Assembly: GCF_000283655.1 (NCBI RefSeq)
Contig: NC_016622.1
Coordinates: forward strand, 1,562,501 to 1,626,500
Length of the DNA stretch: 64,000 nucleotides
From: Azospirillum lipoferum 4B
GTDB lineage: Bacteria; Pseudomonadota; Alphaproteobacteria; Azospirillales; Azospirillaceae
Direction of reading: 5' to 3'
The stretch's first letter is position 1; each line of letters opens with the position of its first letter. Under the pieces are notes generated by a model. That model was not told the DNA's origin and searched no databases. It was given only the letters and a program-made list of their open reading frames with translations. The translations under genes and the position numbers were made by a program. Shown here one piece after another: positions 53,123 through 62,026 of the stretch.

Positions 53123-55144
53123 ATGGTCGGCTTTGTTAACTTCCCTAACGATGAAGACAATCCAGATAGCAACTTCTTTGGTCGTTGGGTCGACCTCGGA
53201 CCTGTAAAGCTTGAAGAAAACGTGACAATCGAATGTTATTTCAGAACAAATGTGAATGCGAGAATGCCCCTCATCGGCTGGTTTGTCAGCAATGAGGAAG
53301 GTAATATAACCAATCAACTTTCAATCTCCGTCGGCCCAAAGATCCTTGGTGATGACAGGCCGATGTCATTTGTAAATGTTGCTTACAATTCTCATAAATA
53401 CACAGTTCCTGATAGAAATAAAAGAATAAAATTTCTTATGGATGGTAAATGGCATCAAATTTCACTAAAAATTACAACTATAAAAAAAGAATTTGTCCAG
53501 AAAACCCAAGGACTTGATGTTTATATAGATGGAAATCTGGTTGGGGGAGCATCAGAAACACATATTTTTCAAGACAATCCAGAAACTGGTCGTCTTGTTT
53601 TAGGAAATGGCATGTTTTCAGTACAAGGCATAGATTATCAAAGCTGGATTGGAGATATTTCTGAAGTCAGAATATGGAATGGTGACAGGAATTTTCTGCC
53701 ATACACTCGCGAGCCCGTGGCAGTTGATGCCGAATATCTGCGCGGCTATTGGCCTTTTTGGGGGGCGTACCCCAACGGCAAACAGAATGTGAGCACAAAG
53801 AGCTCGACTGGAACCTTTTCATCCCCCATCTTCAAAGACACCGTCTTCATGATCGAGAATGGCGGTTATTATAATCTCTACACGGATACGATCCTGAATG
53901 GGGTTTATAAAAAATTTCCACAATTTGAGACGGCAGCGGATAAGGAAGCAATTACATATATATTGGATGAACTAAAAAGCCAATCCCATGGGCGCGTCAT
54001 CCAGAAAAATGTAGATAATCTGACTGAGTTTAGAAATATCTATAAAAACAGCTTAAACTCTATTGGGAACATATTTTCCTCTCTATCGAATCTGATTCCA
54101 AAAAAGGAATGGAATAATGATGATGTGAAAAAATCTTTTGAAATTGTAAAAGGGCAGCTCCTTGTTGAGCTGAATGCCGTTACGTTGGTATACAACTGCA
54201 GCAGCCGTCTATATGATTTCATGGATAATTATGCGATCAATGCCGAAAGTGCATTGACATCCTTGGCAAAACTATCGCCGATTCCCGACGATGTCGACGT
54301 GCAGATCGATATAGAAAAATACATCGAAGCCGCTCAATTGGCTTTGCGGGTGATATCGATCATTCTGGTTGAAAACAATCAGGAGACGCAATCCGAACAA
54401 TCCCTGATAAACCCGGAAAAGGCAGTCGAAAATTTCGGGACCGCACTCGAAATCGCATCGGCGGTCATCGATTATTCAAACCCAAAGCCAACCGTATCCA
54501 CGGATGGGGTCGTAACTTCAAATTATGTAAACATGAATAAAAAATTCATCAATTATTACAATGAGAGAAACGCAAAAATTGAATCTGTGGCAAAAGAAAT
54601 GGTCGCAGATTGGGGTAAGCTGGAGTTCATTTCGCAAGACAATCGGGAGTTTATTTTTCCAAGAATATTAAGCGATTACGCCGCAAATGTCCTAAGGAGA
54701 AAAATTGCGAAGGAATTTGCCCTGTCGTGCCTATCAAGTTATTATACAAAATTCGTCTTTACCAACATGACGGAACCTTATCCATCCTATACCGGCATGG
54801 AGAATTTCCAGAAAATCGATATGAAGTTGGCAAAGGTAGAAGAATATTGGAGCTATATAGCGGGGAAGAAAAAATACAAGATAACCACGATATGCCGAGC
54901 CAACAATGGAAAAATTACAGAAGCTCCATCATTCGATATAGTCGATAATATTAACAATTTATTTGGTGGAGACACCATATCAACTCACTCGATACTATCC
55001 TATGACGACTTCAAAACAGAAACCCGCAATTGCGGAAACGGCCTTATCACCTTCTCCAAAGAAGGTTTCTCTGAGGAACAACTAAAGGAGTACATCGCGA
55101 ACTGGGGCGATGAAGGTGATGGGCGAACCGTAACCGCGCCATAG
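53123..55144 (+). CDS. LamG-fold protein with long helical C-terminal region (unknown function)
   Basis: A 673-residue protein. Residues about 15-215 form a LamG/concanavalin-like domain: strand pattern with DGKWHQISLKI, LDVYIDGNLVGG, and WIGDISEVRIWN, then LRGYWPFWG. Residues about 260-480 are mainly helical and amphipathic. The last 200 residues are mixed and match no family I know. There is no signal peptide or obvious membrane span. AGGAGG precedes the ATG at 53123. Codon use (AAA, ATA, AAT) is unlike the backbone. Lectin-plus-helical-bundle layouts occur in some pore-forming toxins, but that is speculation. Confidence 0.75.
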   Translation: MVGFVNFPNDEDNPDSNFFGRWVDLGPVKLEENVTIECYFRTNVNARMPLIGWFVSNEEGNITNQLSISVGPKILGDDRPMSFVNVAYNSHKYTVPDRNKRIKFLMDGKWHQISLKITTIKKEFVQKTQGLDVYIDGNLVGGASETHIFQDNPETGRLVLGNGMFSVQGIDYQSWIGDISEVRIWNGDRNFLPYTREPVAVDAEYLRGYWPFWGAYPNGKQNVSTKSSTGTFSSPIFKDTVFMIENGGYYNLYTDTILNGVYKKFPQFETAADKEAITYILDELKSQSHGRVIQKNVDNLTEFRNIYKNSLNSIGNIFSSLSNLIPKKEWNNDDVKKSFEIVKGQLLVELNAVTLVYNCSSRLYDFMDNYAINAESALTSLAKLSPIPDDVDVQIDIEKYIEAAQLALRVISIILVENNQETQSEQSLINPEKAVENFGTALEIASAVIDYSNPKPTVSTDGVVTSNYVNMNKKFINYYNERNAKIESVAKEMVADWGKLEFISQDNREFIFPRILSDYAANVLRRKIAKEFALSCLSSYYTKFVFTNMTEPYPSYTGMENFQKIDMKLAKVEEYWSYIAGKKKYKITTICRANNGKITEAPSFDIVDNINNLFGGDTISTHSILSYDDFKTETRNCGNGLITFSKEGFSEEQLKEYIANWGDEGDGRTVTAP

Positions 55145-55170
55145 CAACGGAAGGCGATCCACGGCTCGTT

Positions 55171-55281
55171 GCCCCTACAGCGTCGTGCGTTTTATATCAA
55201 ACGCACGACGCTGTAGGCTTTTGTTCAGCGATAGGATAGACGCTCCAAATCGATTCCGATTTTGCGCGATCCGATCCGGCG
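55171..55281 (-). repeat. Dispersed ~105-bp intergenic element, copy B
   Basis: The same element as at 5594-5700, in opposite orientation. Its palindrome at 55175-55216 has 18-bp perfect arms (CTACAGCGTCGTGCGTTT and complement). The conserved other end reads ATCGGATCGCGCAAAATCGG on the minus strand. It lies between the LamG gene and the glnD stop, filling most of the 231-bp gap 55145-55375. Confidence 0.8.
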
Positions 55282-55375
55282 CCATGCATCCTTCCGAATG
55301 CATGACGCCAGGAGTGCCGTAGAGCCGAAGGAGCGGTGACATCCGTCACCGGTGCCGGCCGACCGGATTTCGGGA

Positions 55376-58240
55376 TCAGCGCCCGCCCTCGCCCTCGCCC
55401 CCGGTCACCTTCGTCCGCGTCCGCTTCACCGTGGCCGGCGGCGGGGCGTCGCCGCTGGGGTCGTCGAGCGCGCTCAGCAGGCGTTCCTTGATCTTCGCCA
55501 GTTTGCCCTCATGCGTCACCTTCAGACCGAAGACGTCCTTCACATAGAAGACGTCGATGGCCTTCTCGCCAAAGGTGGAGACCTTGGCCGAGCTGATCTG
55601 CAGGGTCAGGTTCGACAGCGCGCGGGTCAGGTCGTAGAGCAGGCCGGGACGGTCGCGGCCGTTCACCTCGATCACCGTGTGGGTGGTGGAGGCGTTGTTG
55701 TCGATCAGCACGCGCGGCGGCACATGGAAGACGCGGGTGCGGCTGGCCTGGGTGGTGCGGCGGGTCGACAGGTCGTTCAGCGGCTTCAATTGGCCCGACA
55801 GCACCTTCTCGATCATCACCGACAGCTTGGCCAGCTTGTCGCCGCTCTCGAACGCACCGCCACCGGCGGCGTCCTGCACCGAGAAGACGTCGAGCGCCAT
55901 GCCGTTGGTCATGGTGAAGATGCGGGCATCGACGATGTCGGCGCCACAGGCGGCCAGCGCCCCGGCAAGGCGAGAGAACAGACCGCTGTGGTCGGTGGCG
56001 TAGATCGTCACCTCCGTCACCGCGCGGCCGCGGTCGACGCGGGTCTGCACCGTCAGCGGACGCTGCTCCCGCTCCGCATCGCGGACGATGCGGGCCTGAT
56101 GGGCCAGCGTTTCGGCGTCGAAGGCCAGCCAGTAGGCGGGGTAGCCAAGGCCCTTGTGATGCTCGAAGGCGGCGTCGTCGAAGTCGGTCAGCTCGGCACG
56201 CAGGGCGGACTGGGCCGACTGGATGCGCCGCCCCCTGCCCTCCACCGTCATGCCGCCGGACATCATCTCTTCGGAACGGTTGTAGAGCTCGCGGAGCAGC
56301 GTGGCCTTCCAGTTGTTCCAGCGTTGCGGACCCACCGCGCGGATGTCCGCCACCGTCAGCACCAGCAGCAGGCGCAGGCGTTCCGGCGACTGGACCAGCG
56401 CCACGAAGTCGCGGACGGTCTTGTCGTCCTCCAGATCGCGCTTGAAGGCGGTGTGCGACATGGCCAGGTGCCAGCGCACCAGCCACGCCACCGTCTCCGT
56501 CTCCTCCGCCGTCAGGCCAAGGCGTGGGCAGAGCTTCTCCGCCACGCGGGCGCCCAGCACCGAATGGTCGCCGCCGCGGCCCTTGGCGATGTCGTGCAGA
56601 AGCACGGCGACATAGAGCGCCCGCTTCGACACCACCTTGTGGATCACCTCGGTGGACAGCGGCAGCTCGTCGGCATGCTCGCGTGCGGCGATCTTGTGCA
56701 GGATGCCGAGGGCGAACAGCGTGTGCTCGTCCACCGTGTAGACATGGTACATGTCATATTGCATCTGCGCGACGACCCGGCCGAAGTCGGGGATGAAGCG
56801 GGCCATCACCCCGGCCTCGTTCATGCGGCGCAGCGTGATCTCCGGATCCTTCGGCCCGGTCAGGATGTCGAGGAACAGCCGGTTGGCCTCCGGATCGTTG
56901 CGCAGCTTCGGCCCGATGGCGGACAGAGAGCGGGTGATGGAGCGCAGCGCCGCCGGGTGGATGTCGATGTCGTGGATCTGGGCGGTGTGAAACAGGCGGA
57001 TCATGTCGATCGGCTGTTCCTTGAACTGCTTGTCGCTGCGGGCGTTCAGCCGCTCGCCGTCGACGATGAAGCCGTCCACGTCCTTGCGCCGGGCGACCGA
57101 GGCCAGCCGCAGCAGGTTGAACTTGGGCGGACGCTTCGATTCGGCCTCCAGCGCCGCGCAGAAGATGCGCGTCAGGTCGCCGACATCCTTGGCGACCAGG
57201 AAGTAATGCTTCATGAAGCGCTCGACGCCCTTGGTGCCGGCATGGTCGGTATAGCCCATGGCGGCGCCGATGCTGGTCTGGACGTCGAAGGTCAGGCGGT
57301 CTTCCAGCCGGCCGGTCAGGTAATGCAGGTGGCAGCGCGCGGTCCACAGGAAGTTCTGCGCCTTGGCGAAGCGCTGCGCCTCCTCCGGCGTCAGCACCTT
57401 CTTGCCGACCAGCTCATCGACGCCCTCGACGCGGTAGAGATACTTGGCGATCCAGAACAGGGTCTGCAGGTCGCGCAAGCCACCCTTGCCGTCCTTCAGG
57501 TTGGGTTCCAGCACATAGCGGCTGTCGCCCATCTTCAGGTGCCGGTTGTCGCGCTCCGCCAGCTTGGCCTCGACGAATTCGGGGCCGGAGCCGGCGACGA
57601 CCTCCTTGTCGTAGCGCTTGCGCAGCTCGGCGAACAGCTTCCCCGGACCCCAGAGATAGCGCGATTCGAGAATGGCGGTGCGGATGGTGACGTCGGCCTT
57701 GGACTGGCGGATGCAATCGTCCACGCTGCGCACGGCATGGCCGACCTTCAGCCCCAGATCCCACAGGATATAGAGCATGTATTCGACCACCTGCTCCACC
57801 CGTGGCGTGCGCTTGTAGGGCAGCAGGAACAGCAGGTCGATGTCGGAGAAGGGCGCCAGCTCGCCACGGCCATAGCCGCCGGTGGCCGCCACGTCGAACA
57901 CCTCGCCGGAGGTCGGGTTGGCGGTGGGGAAGATGAAGCGGACGGTGAAATCGGCAAGCGTGCCCACCACCCGGTCGGCGAGATAGCAGTTCTCCCGCAC
58001 GCACTGTTCGCCCGATCCGCCATCGTCAAAGCGGCGCCGCACCTCCGCCCGCCCTTCGGCCAGCGTCTTGCGCAGGCAGGCGATCAACGCCGGGCGCAGC
58101 TTGTCGCCGGTGCCGTGTTCGGCGACCAGATCCTCAAGCTCCCCCGACAGCTTGCGGCGGGAGATGATGGCGCGCTTGTTGGGGATGGCCGACGCAGGGG
58201 TTTCAGGCGGAGTCGGCGTCTTGGAGCGGGCGGACAGCAT
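55376..58240 (-). CDS. glnD: Bifunctional uridylyltransferase/uridylyl-removing enzyme GlnD
   Basis: A 954-residue nitrogen sensor that uridylylates PII proteins under nitrogen limitation and deuridylylates them when glutamine is high. In order: nucleotidyltransferase domain with GGYGRGELAPFSDIDLLF near 116, GlnD helical domain, HD domain (VLLHDIAKGRGGDHS) near 500, and two C-terminal ACT domains. The start at 58240 is chosen by family length; the frame is open to 58387. The C-terminal end is duplicated at 52490. Confidence 0.95.
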   Translation of the reverse strand: MLSARSKTPTPPETPASAIPNKRAIISRRKLSGELEDLVAEHGTGDKLRPALIACLRKTLAEGRAEVRRRFDDGGSGEQCVRENCYLADRVVGTLADFTVRFIFPTANPTSGEVFDVAATGGYGRGELAPFSDIDLLFLLPYKRTPRVEQVVEYMLYILWDLGLKVGHAVRSVDDCIRQSKADVTIRTAILESRYLWGPGKLFAELRKRYDKEVVAGSGPEFVEAKLAERDNRHLKMGDSRYVLEPNLKDGKGGLRDLQTLFWIAKYLYRVEGVDELVGKKVLTPEEAQRFAKAQNFLWTARCHLHYLTGRLEDRLTFDVQTSIGAAMGYTDHAGTKGVERFMKHYFLVAKDVGDLTRIFCAALEAESKRPPKFNLLRLASVARRKDVDGFIVDGERLNARSDKQFKEQPIDMIRLFHTAQIHDIDIHPAALRSITRSLSAIGPKLRNDPEANRLFLDILTGPKDPEITLRRMNEAGVMARFIPDFGRVVAQMQYDMYHVYTVDEHTLFALGILHKIAAREHADELPLSTEVIHKVVSKRALYVAVLLHDIAKGRGGDHSVLGARVAEKLCPRLGLTAEETETVAWLVRWHLAMSHTAFKRDLEDDKTVRDFVALVQSPERLRLLLVLTVADIRAVGPQRWNNWKATLLRELYNRSEEMMSGGMTVEGRGRRIQSAQSALRAELTDFDDAAFEHHKGLGYPAYWLAFDAETLAHQARIVRDAEREQRPLTVQTRVDRGRAVTEVTIYATDHSGLFSRLAGALAACGADIVDARIFTMTNGMALDVFSVQDAAGGGAFESGDKLAKLSVMIEKVLSGQLKPLNDLSTRRTTQASRTRVFHVPPRVLIDNNASTTHTVIEVNGRDRPGLLYDLTRALSNLTLQISSAKVSTFGEKAIDVFYVKDVFGLKVTHEGKLAKIKERLLSALDDPSGDAPPPATVKRTRTKVTGGEGEGGR

Positions 58241-58425
58241 CGGTCGGGGAAAACCTCGGCATTCTGGCGGCTTTCGGGCGATCCGGACTGGCCGCGGCAT
58301 TCGCACTATAGCGGTAAAGCCTTCAGGTAGCACGCCCGCACTGGAAAACCAGCCCCACCGGCATGCTGCGGGATTCACAGATCTCACGGGCCATCAAGGC
58401 ACTGCGATCACGGTACTTCTTCGGC

Positions 58426-58510
58426 CGTCATTCCCGCGAAGGCGGGAATCCATCCGTTCAAGGCGCTTGAATGCGGAGTTTCCTGGATCCCCGCCTTCGC
58501 GGGGATGACG
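58426..58510. repeat. Pair of inverted REP-like units
   Basis: Two 27-bp units close to GTCATTCCCGCGAAGGCGGG face each other at 58426-58452 and 58484-58510. Each unit is itself palindromic (CCCGC-GAAG-GCGGG). This type of repeat is widespread between bacterial genes. It lies in the 417-bp gap 58241-58657 upstream of glnD, which has no gene. Confidence 0.8.
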
Positions 58511-58657
58511 CAAAGTTCCTTTGGTTCCAGGGGCTTAATGTCGCTCCAGGATCTGTGCATGCCACAGCACCGGCATGGGGGAGTGACGGCCGTCACAGCG
58601 CCACCCGGATTGCGGGGACAGACTGTCCCGCAAGGATCGCAATGCGGGAGACGGATC

Positions 58658-59005
58658 ATGGCCGGCGGGAAGAGCATGGATCGCGCGGCGGGCGAGTCCC
58701 CGGCGAAGGGGCGGCGGGAGCTGGCGGCACTGAACGATGCGCTGACGCTGGCCGAACGGGGCCTGGGCCGTCAATCGACGGCGGCGCTGATGGCGCGGCT
58801 GCTGAGGGTGGCGGCGATGCATCCGCGGTCGGTGGACGACACGCTGATGTGGCAGGTCACCGACCTCGTCACCGGCGACGACGTGTCGGACGCGGTGAAG
58901 CTGACGCTGATCCGCATGGGCTGGGCGTCCATCGTCCAGGCGCAGTACCGGGCGCATGGGCTGCGGATGGTGGAGCCCAGGCTGGCGGTGATGGCGGCGG
59001 CATGA
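58658..59005 (+). CDS. Hypothetical protein
   Basis: A 115-residue soluble, helical protein. The middle contains RQSTAALMARLLRVAAMHPRS and a VDDTLMWQVTDLV stretch. No family is recognised. GGGAG lies eight bases before this ATG; the open frame extends further upstream through REP sequence, so the internal start is preferred. Confidence 0.55.
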   Translation: MAGGKSMDRAAGESPAKGRRELAALNDALTLAERGLGRQSTAALMARLLRVAAMHPRSVDDTLMWQVTDLVTGDDVSDAVKLTLIRMGWASIVQAQYRAHGLRMVEPRLAVMAAA

Positions 59006-59201
59006 CGGTGTCCGGGCATCCCGTACGGGGAGACCGAAAGTCGCCGTGCCTGCCTTAAGACGCCATCCTGCACGCCCAACCCGGAGAACCTGCCTTGTAA
59101 CCTGATCTGCCAATACCAGATGAACTTGATCGCCCGCGAAGATCGAGCGGCGGGCGGCTGAGAGAGTCCATGTGCTCCCGCTTTGGTCAGTGGAGGGGCA
59201 C

Positions 59202-59570
59202 ATGTCCCAGGCAATGAAGCGCACCGACTACTCTTGCGAAGAGCTCCTCCTCTGGAGCCACAAGATTATCGAGAAGACGGCGGAAATCGGTGCATGTGCG
59301 GTGCGTGTGAAGGACTCCGTCAGGTATTTCTCCGCCCACGCCTCCGCACGGAGTGCGGCTCTTCGCGAGGACGCCGAAGTCAGGCAATCGCGGGCCGAGG
59401 AAATGCGCCTCTGGTGCCAACAGGCGGAGGTGCGGGCAAGACATGCGGTTGACGCGAATAGACGGGCTTTCCCGAACTCCGCAATCCTGCAAAACCTGTT
59501 CTACGCAAGGGCTTCCGTGGAAAACCTCCACACAGCGACCGAAGCCGCCAAGCGCCGACGGGATTCCTAG
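59202..59570 (+). CDS. Hypothetical protein
   Basis: A 122-residue soluble protein, rich in alanine, arginine and glutamate and probably one long helical bundle. It starts MSQAMKRTDYSCEELLLWSH. GGAGG five bases before the ATG supports the start. No family is recognised. The structured upstream region of the IS110 element begins after its stop. Confidence 0.55.
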   Translation: MSQAMKRTDYSCEELLLWSHKIIEKTAEIGACAVRVKDSVRYFSAHASARSAALREDAEVRQSRAEEMRLWCQQAEVRARHAVDANRRAFPNSAILQNLFYARASVENLHTATEAAKRRRDS

Positions 59571-59993
59571 GCAAGTGCGTCTTCGACCCGCCCGCGGTCG
59601 CCATCCGCGCGCCCGCGGCGGCGCTATGGGATGCACAGATCTCGCATTTGCGAAAGAACAGCAGCTTTTGGTAGCGAGTAGCCCTTCTCCCCTTGCGGGG
59701 CGGGATCGGCCAAACGCCAACGGCGTTTTGCCGACCCGCGGGTTGGGATGAAGGGTGCGACCGGCTGAAAGCCGGTGGAAATCAAGGTTCCGCCCCTTGT
59801 ATCTGGAATGGGTCCCAGTTTCGTGATGGAACTTGGATAGCGCCGGGTCCGGTGGCCACCGGACCCGGCGCGAGGCGGACGGCGCCCGATGCCCCTCAGG
59901 CCACAACCGTGGGTGAGCCATGGGACCGCTGCCTTTGTCACGCACGACCGAACAGTCGCCAGATCGTCCATCGCACGCGCAAGGCAGGTTACC
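59571..59993 (+). ncRNA. Structured noncoding region of IS110 element, candidate bridge RNA
   Basis: There is no gene in these 423 bp. Hairpins occur at 59706-59735 (12 of 13 pairs) and 59761-59775, plus a perfect 32-bp palindrome at 59840-59871 whose arm reads GCGCCGGGTCCGGTGG. In IS110-group elements the DNA upstream of the transposase gene encodes a bridge RNA that specifies target and donor. The position fits; target- and donor-binding loops were not identified and the element's left end is not located. Confidence 0.35.
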
Positions 59994-60932
59994 GTGGCAC
60001 ACCTCATCTGTGGAGTGGATGTTTCGTCCGAGACGCTGGATGCCCGGATCGGCGACAGCGGGCCGATGAAGCGGTTCGACCGTACGTCGGAGGGGATCGC
60101 GGCATTGGCCGCCTTCTGCCGCGACAATGATGTCACCCTGGTGGCGATGGAGGCCACCGGCGGATACGAACGGCTGCCTTTCGGCCTGCTGTGGGGCCAT
60201 GGCTTGCCGGTGGCGGTGCTCAACCCTCGCTCGGTGCGGCAGTTCGCCGAAGCGATGGGCTTCCTGGAGAAGACCGACCGGATCGACGCCGGCCTGATCG
60301 CCCGCTTTGCCGAGGTCAAGCGCATCACGCCCCAACCGCCGGCCAGCCAGAGCCAGCAACGCCTGCAAGCGCTGGTAACCCGCCTGCGCCAGCTCACCCA
60401 GACGCGCACGGTGCAGACTAACCAGCGCCGCTTGGTGACCGAGCCTACCGTGCTGGGCTCGATCGACGAGCTCGTCTCGCTGCTCAACCGCCAAATCCGG
60501 GCCTTCGAGACCGAGGTCGCTGCCATGATCGGAAAGGACCCGCTCTGGCAGCGGCTGGACGAGGCGTTCCGAACCATCAAGGGCGTCGCCGACCGCACCG
60601 TCGCCCGGCTCATGGCCGATCTGCCCGAGATCGGTACCTTGACCGGCAAAGCCGTCGCCAAGCTCGTCGGGGTCGCCCCGCTGGCGCGCGACAGCGGAAA
60701 GGCAACAGGAAAGCGACGGGTACGCGGCGGGCGTGATAGCGTCCGCTCCATCCTCTTCGTCGTCGCCGAGGTCGTCCGAAGACATGACCCCGACTTCGCT
60801 GCCTTCCACAAAAAGTTGAGCGACGCTGGAAAGCCTAAAAAGGCAATCCGCGTCGCCCTCGCCAGAAAGCTGCTCGTCAGGCTCAATGCCAAAGCCCGCG
60901 AGGTTCGTGCTGGACTCACTGTGGAGGCTTGA
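59994..60932 (+). CDS. IS110-family transposase
   Basis: A 312-residue DEDD recombinase from a GTG start. The N-terminal RuvC-like domain has D9 (CGVDVSS), E53 (AMEATGGYE) and D95/D98 (KTDRIDA). A coiled middle region follows, and the C-terminal Transposase_20 domain ends with GVAPLARDSGK holding the catalytic serine S234. All expected residues are intact. No terminal inverted repeats are expected in this subgroup, so the element limits remain undefined. Confidence 0.92.
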   Translation: MAHLICGVDVSSETLDARIGDSGPMKRFDRTSEGIAALAAFCRDNDVTLVAMEATGGYERLPFGLLWGHGLPVAVLNPRSVRQFAEAMGFLEKTDRIDAGLIARFAEVKRITPQPPASQSQQRLQALVTRLRQLTQTRTVQTNQRRLVTEPTVLGSIDELVSLLNRQIRAFETEVAAMIGKDPLWQRLDEAFRTIKGVADRTVARLMADLPEIGTLTGKAVAKLVGVAPLARDSGKATGKRRVRGGRDSVRSILFVVAEVVRRHDPDFAAFHKKLSDAGKPKKAIRVALARKLLVRLNAKAREVRAGLTVEA

Positions 60933-60956
60933 CAGGCCAGACAGTCGCTCACCCCA

Positions 60957-60987
60957 ACCCCTCTCCCGCGAGGGGAGAGGGGCTTTG
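60957..60987 (+). terminator. Hairpin after the IS110 transposase gene
   Basis: Arms CCCCTCTCCC and GGGAGAGGGG with a short loop, followed by CTTTG. This is also a common intergenic repeat motif, and it may mark the right side of the insertion. Confidence 0.5.
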
Positions 60988-61087
60988 CGTGCGAACAAAC
61001 TCCAAATGCGATTGCCCCTGGCGGCGGCGGGGGTTCCCGTTGCCCGCGGGCGACCGCCGCGCTTATGCTGGCCTCCCCTCCACGGCC

Positions 61088-61894
61088 ATGGACCGTCCGG
61101 TGCTGTCCTTCATCCTGTCGAAGCTGCTTTGGGCCGTGGTGGCGCCGGGCAACGCGCTGGTTCTGACGGTGGCTCTGGGCGCGCTGCTGCTGCGGACGCG
61201 GCGCTGGCAGCGGGCGGGCATGCGGATGGTCACGCTGGCGGCGCTCCTGCTGCTGCTGGTCACTTACACCGGGCTGGGCGCGCTGGTGGCGCTGCCGCTG
61301 GAGAACCGCTTCCCGAAGGCCGAGCCGGAGGGGCGCATCGACGGCATCATCATGCTGGGCGGCGCGCTCAACCCGCCGATTACCGCCGACCGCGGCGATC
61401 CCTCCCTCAACGACGCGGCTGAGCGGATCCTGGGCTTCGCCGATCTCGTCCGCCGCCATCCCGAAGCCAGGGCCGTCTTCACCGGCGGGTCGGGCCGGCT
61501 GCTGGGGCAGGAATACAAGGAGGACGTGACCGCCCGCGCAGCCCTGGCGCAGGCCGGTATCCCCGACGACCGCGTGATCTACGAGGCGCAATCCCGCAAC
61601 ACCTGGGAAAACGCCGTGTTCAGCAAGGAGCTGGTGAAGCCGGCACCGGGCGAGCGTTGGGTGCTCGTCACCTCCGCCATGCACATGCCGCGGTCGGTCG
61701 GCATCTTCCGCGCAATCGGCTGGGAGGTGATCCCCTACCCCGTCGATTACCGCACCCGGACCGGTGCCAAGCCCTTTCTGCGCATCGAGTTCGCCCAGAA
61801 TCTGGTGATCCTCGACGATGCGGTGCGGGAATGGATCGGCCTGACCGCCTATTGGATGATGGGCCGCACCGATGCGCTGTTCCCGGCGCCCTGA
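61088..61894 (+). CDS. YdcF/ElyC-like DUF218 membrane protein
   Basis: A 268-residue protein with two N-terminal membrane helices (about 8-32 and 42-62) and a DUF218 domain. Motifs are GIIMLGGALNPP, AVFTGGSGR, ESQSRNTWENA-like text (EAQSRNTWENA) and VTSAMHMPRSVGIF. Homologues act in envelope biogenesis (ElyC in E. coli). The ATG at 61088 is the family-typical start; the upstream frame overlaps IS-flanking DNA. Confidence 0.87.
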   Translation: MDRPVLSFILSKLLWAVVAPGNALVLTVALGALLLRTRRWQRAGMRMVTLAALLLLLVTYTGLGALVALPLENRFPKAEPEGRIDGIIMLGGALNPPITADRGDPSLNDAAERILGFADLVRRHPEARAVFTGGSGRLLGQEYKEDVTARAALAQAGIPDDRVIYEAQSRNTWENAVFSKELVKPAPGERWVLVTSAMHMPRSVGIFRAIGWEVIPYPVDYRTRTGAKPFLRIEFAQNLVILDDAVREWIGLTAYWMMGRTDALFPAP

Positions 61895-62026
61895 CATCCA
61901 GGATCAATTCTCACCTGTGTCATCGTGTTTCCCGGCATTTCCAGCCATTGGCGCGGCCGTGCCACTCGGCTAGAGTGCCGCCGCCTTGGCGGTTCGAGGC
62001 GACCGGGAGATCGAGGGGTTTGGCGG

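Noticed and set aside
55352-58330. A 992-codon open frame on the plus strand opposite glnD
   Set aside because: It mirrors glnD and has low-complexity histidine/arginine/glutamine composition typical of antisense frames in GC-rich genes; no ribosome-binding site or homology.
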